Origin: Castellaniella ginsengisoli | GTDB lineage: Bacteria > Pseudomonadota > Gammaproteobacteria > Burkholderiales > Burkholderiaceae_B | Reading direction: 5' to 3' (one strand) | Assembly (NCBI RefSeq): GCF_039523235.1 | Contig: NZ_BAAAEX010000008.1 | Length of the DNA: 64,000 nucleotides | Position numbers and translations under genes: made by a program | Shown: piece by piece, positions 62,463 to 64,000 of the stretch | Layout of the letters: the number at the start of each line of letters is the position of its first letter | How positions within the stretch are numbered: the stretch's first letter is position 1 | Notes under the pieces: generated by a model | Seen by the model: only the letters and a program-made list of their open reading frames with translations | What the model was told of the DNA's origin: nothing | The model's database searches: none

Positions 62463-63473
62463 TTACTTGGCGGCCATCAGGGCCACGGTGGTGTCGAGCA
62501 TGCGGTTGGAGAAGCCCCACTCGTTGTCGTACCAGGAGCCGACCTTGACCAAGGTGCCGGAGACCTTGGTCAGCCCGGCGTCCACCGTGCTGGAGGCCGG
62601 ATCGTGGTTGAAGTCGACCGAGACCAGGGGTTCGGTGGTGTAGGCCAGGATGCCCTTGAGCGGGCCCTCCGAGGCGGCCTTGAGGATGCCGTTGACTTCC
62701 TCGACCGAGGTTTCACGCGCGGCCACGAAGGACAGGTCGACGATGGACACATTGATCGTCGGCACGCGGATCGCATAGCCGTCGAGCTTGCCGTTGAGCT
62801 CGGGCAGCACCAGGCCCACGGCGGCGGCGGCGCCCGTCTTGGTGGGGATCATGCTGTGCGTGGCCGAACGCGCGCGGCGCAGATCGGAGTGGTAGACGTC
62901 GGTCAGCACCTGGTCGTTGGTGTAGGCATGCACCGTGGTCATCAGACCGTTGACGATGCCCAGTTGCTGGTGCAGGGGATGGACCAGCGGGGCCAGGCAG
63001 TTGGTGGTGCACGAGGCGTTGGAGATGACCGTATCGGAGGCTTTCAGGACCTGATGGTTGACGCCGTAGACGATGGTCGCATCCACGTCCTTGCCGCCGG
63101 GAGCGGAGATGATGACCTTCTTCGCGCCGCCCTTGAGGTGGGCCGACGCTTTTTCCTTGGAGGTGAAGAACCCCGTGCATTCGAGCACCACGTCCACGCC
63201 CAGCTCGCCCCAGGGAAGCTTGGCCGGATCGCGGTCGGCCAGCACGCGGATACGGTCGCCATTGACCACCATGTAGTCGCCATCGACCTCGACCGTGCCG
63301 GGGAAGCGGCCATGGGCCGTATCGTAGCGGGTCAGGTGGGCGTTGGTCTTGGGGTCGCCCAGATCGTTGATGGCGACGATCTGGATATCGTGCTTCTTGC
63401 CGTCTTCGTAGTGGGCACGCAGGATGTTGCGGCCGATGCGGCCGTAACCGTTGATGGCAACACGGATGGTCAT
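62463..63473 (-). CDS. gap: Glyceraldehyde-3-phosphate dehydrogenase (type I)
   Basis: The protein has 336 residues from the ATG at 63473 with AGGAG upstream. The Rossmann start is VAINGYGRIGRNILRA, and the catalytic Cys155 lies in SNASCTTNCLAPL. C-terminal VGSWYDNEWGFSNRMLDT is the usual end. The INDLGD segment fits NAD use. It sits 13 bases after tkt and 15 before pgk. Confidence 0.97.
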   Translation of the reverse strand: MTIRVAINGYGRIGRNILRAHYEDGKKHDIQIVAINDLGDPKTNAHLTRYDTAHGRFPGTVEVDGDYMVVNGDRIRVLADRDPAKLPWGELGVDVVLECTGFFTSKEKASAHLKGGAKKVIISAPGGKDVDATIVYGVNHQVLKASDTVISNASCTTNCLAPLVHPLHQQLGIVNGLMTTVHAYTNDQVLTDVYHSDLRRARSATHSMIPTKTGAAAAVGLVLPELNGKLDGYAIRVPTINVSIVDLSFVAARETSVEEVNGILKAASEGPLKGILAYTTEPLVSVDFNHDPASSTVDAGLTKVSGTLVKVGSWYDNEWGFSNRMLDTTVALMAAK

Positions 63474-63486
63474 TGAAGGAGCTCCT

Positions 63487-64000
63487 TTACAAAATCTGCT
63501 CGACGACGGCGGCCACGTGGTCGGCCGTCAGCCCGAAGTGTTTGAACAGCTCGCCTGCCGGCGCGGATTCGCCGTAGGTGTCGATACCCACGACGGCGCC
63601 CGTCGTGCCCACGTATTTGTACCAGGTCGCCGTGCCGCCGGCCTCGACCGCCACGCGCGGCAGGTCCGCCGGCAGGACCGCTTCGCGCCAGGCGGCGTCC
63701 TGGGCATCGAACACCTGCGTGCAGGGCATGGACACCACGCGGGTCGCCACGCCGCGTGCGGCCAGGCTGTCCTGGGCCTGCAGGGCAAGCTCGATCTCGG
63801 AACCCGTGGCGATCAGTACGGCGCGCGCGCCCACCATGTCGCGCAGCACGTAGCCGCCCCGGGCGATGGCCTCGGTGGTGGCGGCGTCGCGGGCGACGAA
63901 CGGCAGGTTCTGGCGCGACAGCAGCAGCGCGGAAGGCCCGCCCTCGTGGACGGCCATGCCCAGGCTCGCGGGGCGCGACAGGGCGCACTGCCAGGCGACC
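63487..64000 (-). CDS. tkt: Transketolase, C-terminal part
   Basis: 170 codons of the C-terminus are visible; the gene continues past the right edge. The segment GGPSALLLSRQNLPF is the end of the pyrimidine-binding domain. VLIATGSEIELALQAQ begins the C-terminal domain, ending ...VAAVVEQIL. With gap and pgk it forms the lower-glycolysis/pentose-phosphate cluster seen in related genomes. Confidence 0.94.
   Translation of the reverse strand, partial: VAWQCALSRPASLGMAVHEGGPSALLLSRQNLPFVARDAATTEAIARGGYVLRDMVGARAVLIATGSEIELALQAQDSLAARGVATRVVSMPCTQVFDAQDAAWREAVLPADLPRVAVEAGGTATWYKYVGTTGAVVGIDTYGESAPAGELFKHFGLTADHVAAVVEQIL

Noticed and set aside
1..64000. CRISPR arrays, tRNA/rRNA genes, insertion sequences, prophage
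   Set aside because: No regularly spaced repeats, cloverleaf-like tRNA signatures, transposase/integrase motifs or phage genes were found on either strand.

Overview
The window is GC-rich chromosomal DNA from a betaproteobacterium. The gene content and local orders (tkt-gap-pgk; gcvT-gcvH-gcvP behind a tandem glycine riboswitch; miaA downstream of mutL; hda followed by a HAD gene, pcnB and folK; mrp divergent from metG) point to Burkholderiales, most likely Alcaligenaceae (Bordetella/Achromobacter/Castellaniella relatives). The assignment rests on protein motifs and synteny, not on a search. No rRNA, tRNA, CRISPR array, insertion sequence or prophage was recognised.

Layout. 1-14.5 kb (all minus strand): a surface-adhesin locus. 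It holds a TolC-type outer membrane channel, a 73-residue unknown protein, a LapB-like ABC exporter, a LapC-like adaptor, a LuxR-type regulator, and two large adhesins in tandem. The adhesins share an almost identical N-terminal retention module with a dialanine LapG-type cleavage motif. The first adhesin has a VWA domain and is split from its own RTX/secretion C-terminus by one in-frame TAA. The second runs off the left edge.

15-28.7 kb: mostly plus-strand housekeeping genes. These are an AEC carrier, tsaE, amiC, mutL, miaA, hda, a HAD phosphatase, pcnB, folK and folA. DedA and purM lie on the other strand, as do a SnoaL-VOC fusion next to an HxlR regulator with a perfect 13-bp inverted repeat, and a 4-oxalocrotonate tautomerase.

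28.8-45.6 kb (minus strand): the glycine cleavage operon gcvTHP under a tandem glycine riboswitch, a CaiB/BaiF CoA-transferase, an HI0933-like flavoprotein, an Arg/Lys/Orn decarboxylase, dcd, and the overlapping chain mrp-tamA-tamB.

45.7-49.2 kb (plus strand): a small membrane protein, metG and a cation diffusion facilitator. 49.3-56.8 kb (minus strand): a ferric-siderophore uptake cluster with an AraC regulator, a TonB-dependent receptor behind a Fur-box-like site, fhuF-type reductase, fhuC, fhuD and fused fhuB. No siderophore biosynthesis genes are visible. 56.8-59.3 kb: divergent cadR/cadA heavy-metal resistance with a MerR-type dyad promoter. 59.3-61.1 kb: a LysR regulator convergent with (S)-ureidoglycine aminohydrolase. 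61.3-64 kb (minus strand): pgk, gap and the C-terminus of transketolase.

The most unusual region is the adhesin locus: two retention-module adhesins on one exporter, an interrupted secretion signal, and a regulator with an atypical receiver domain.
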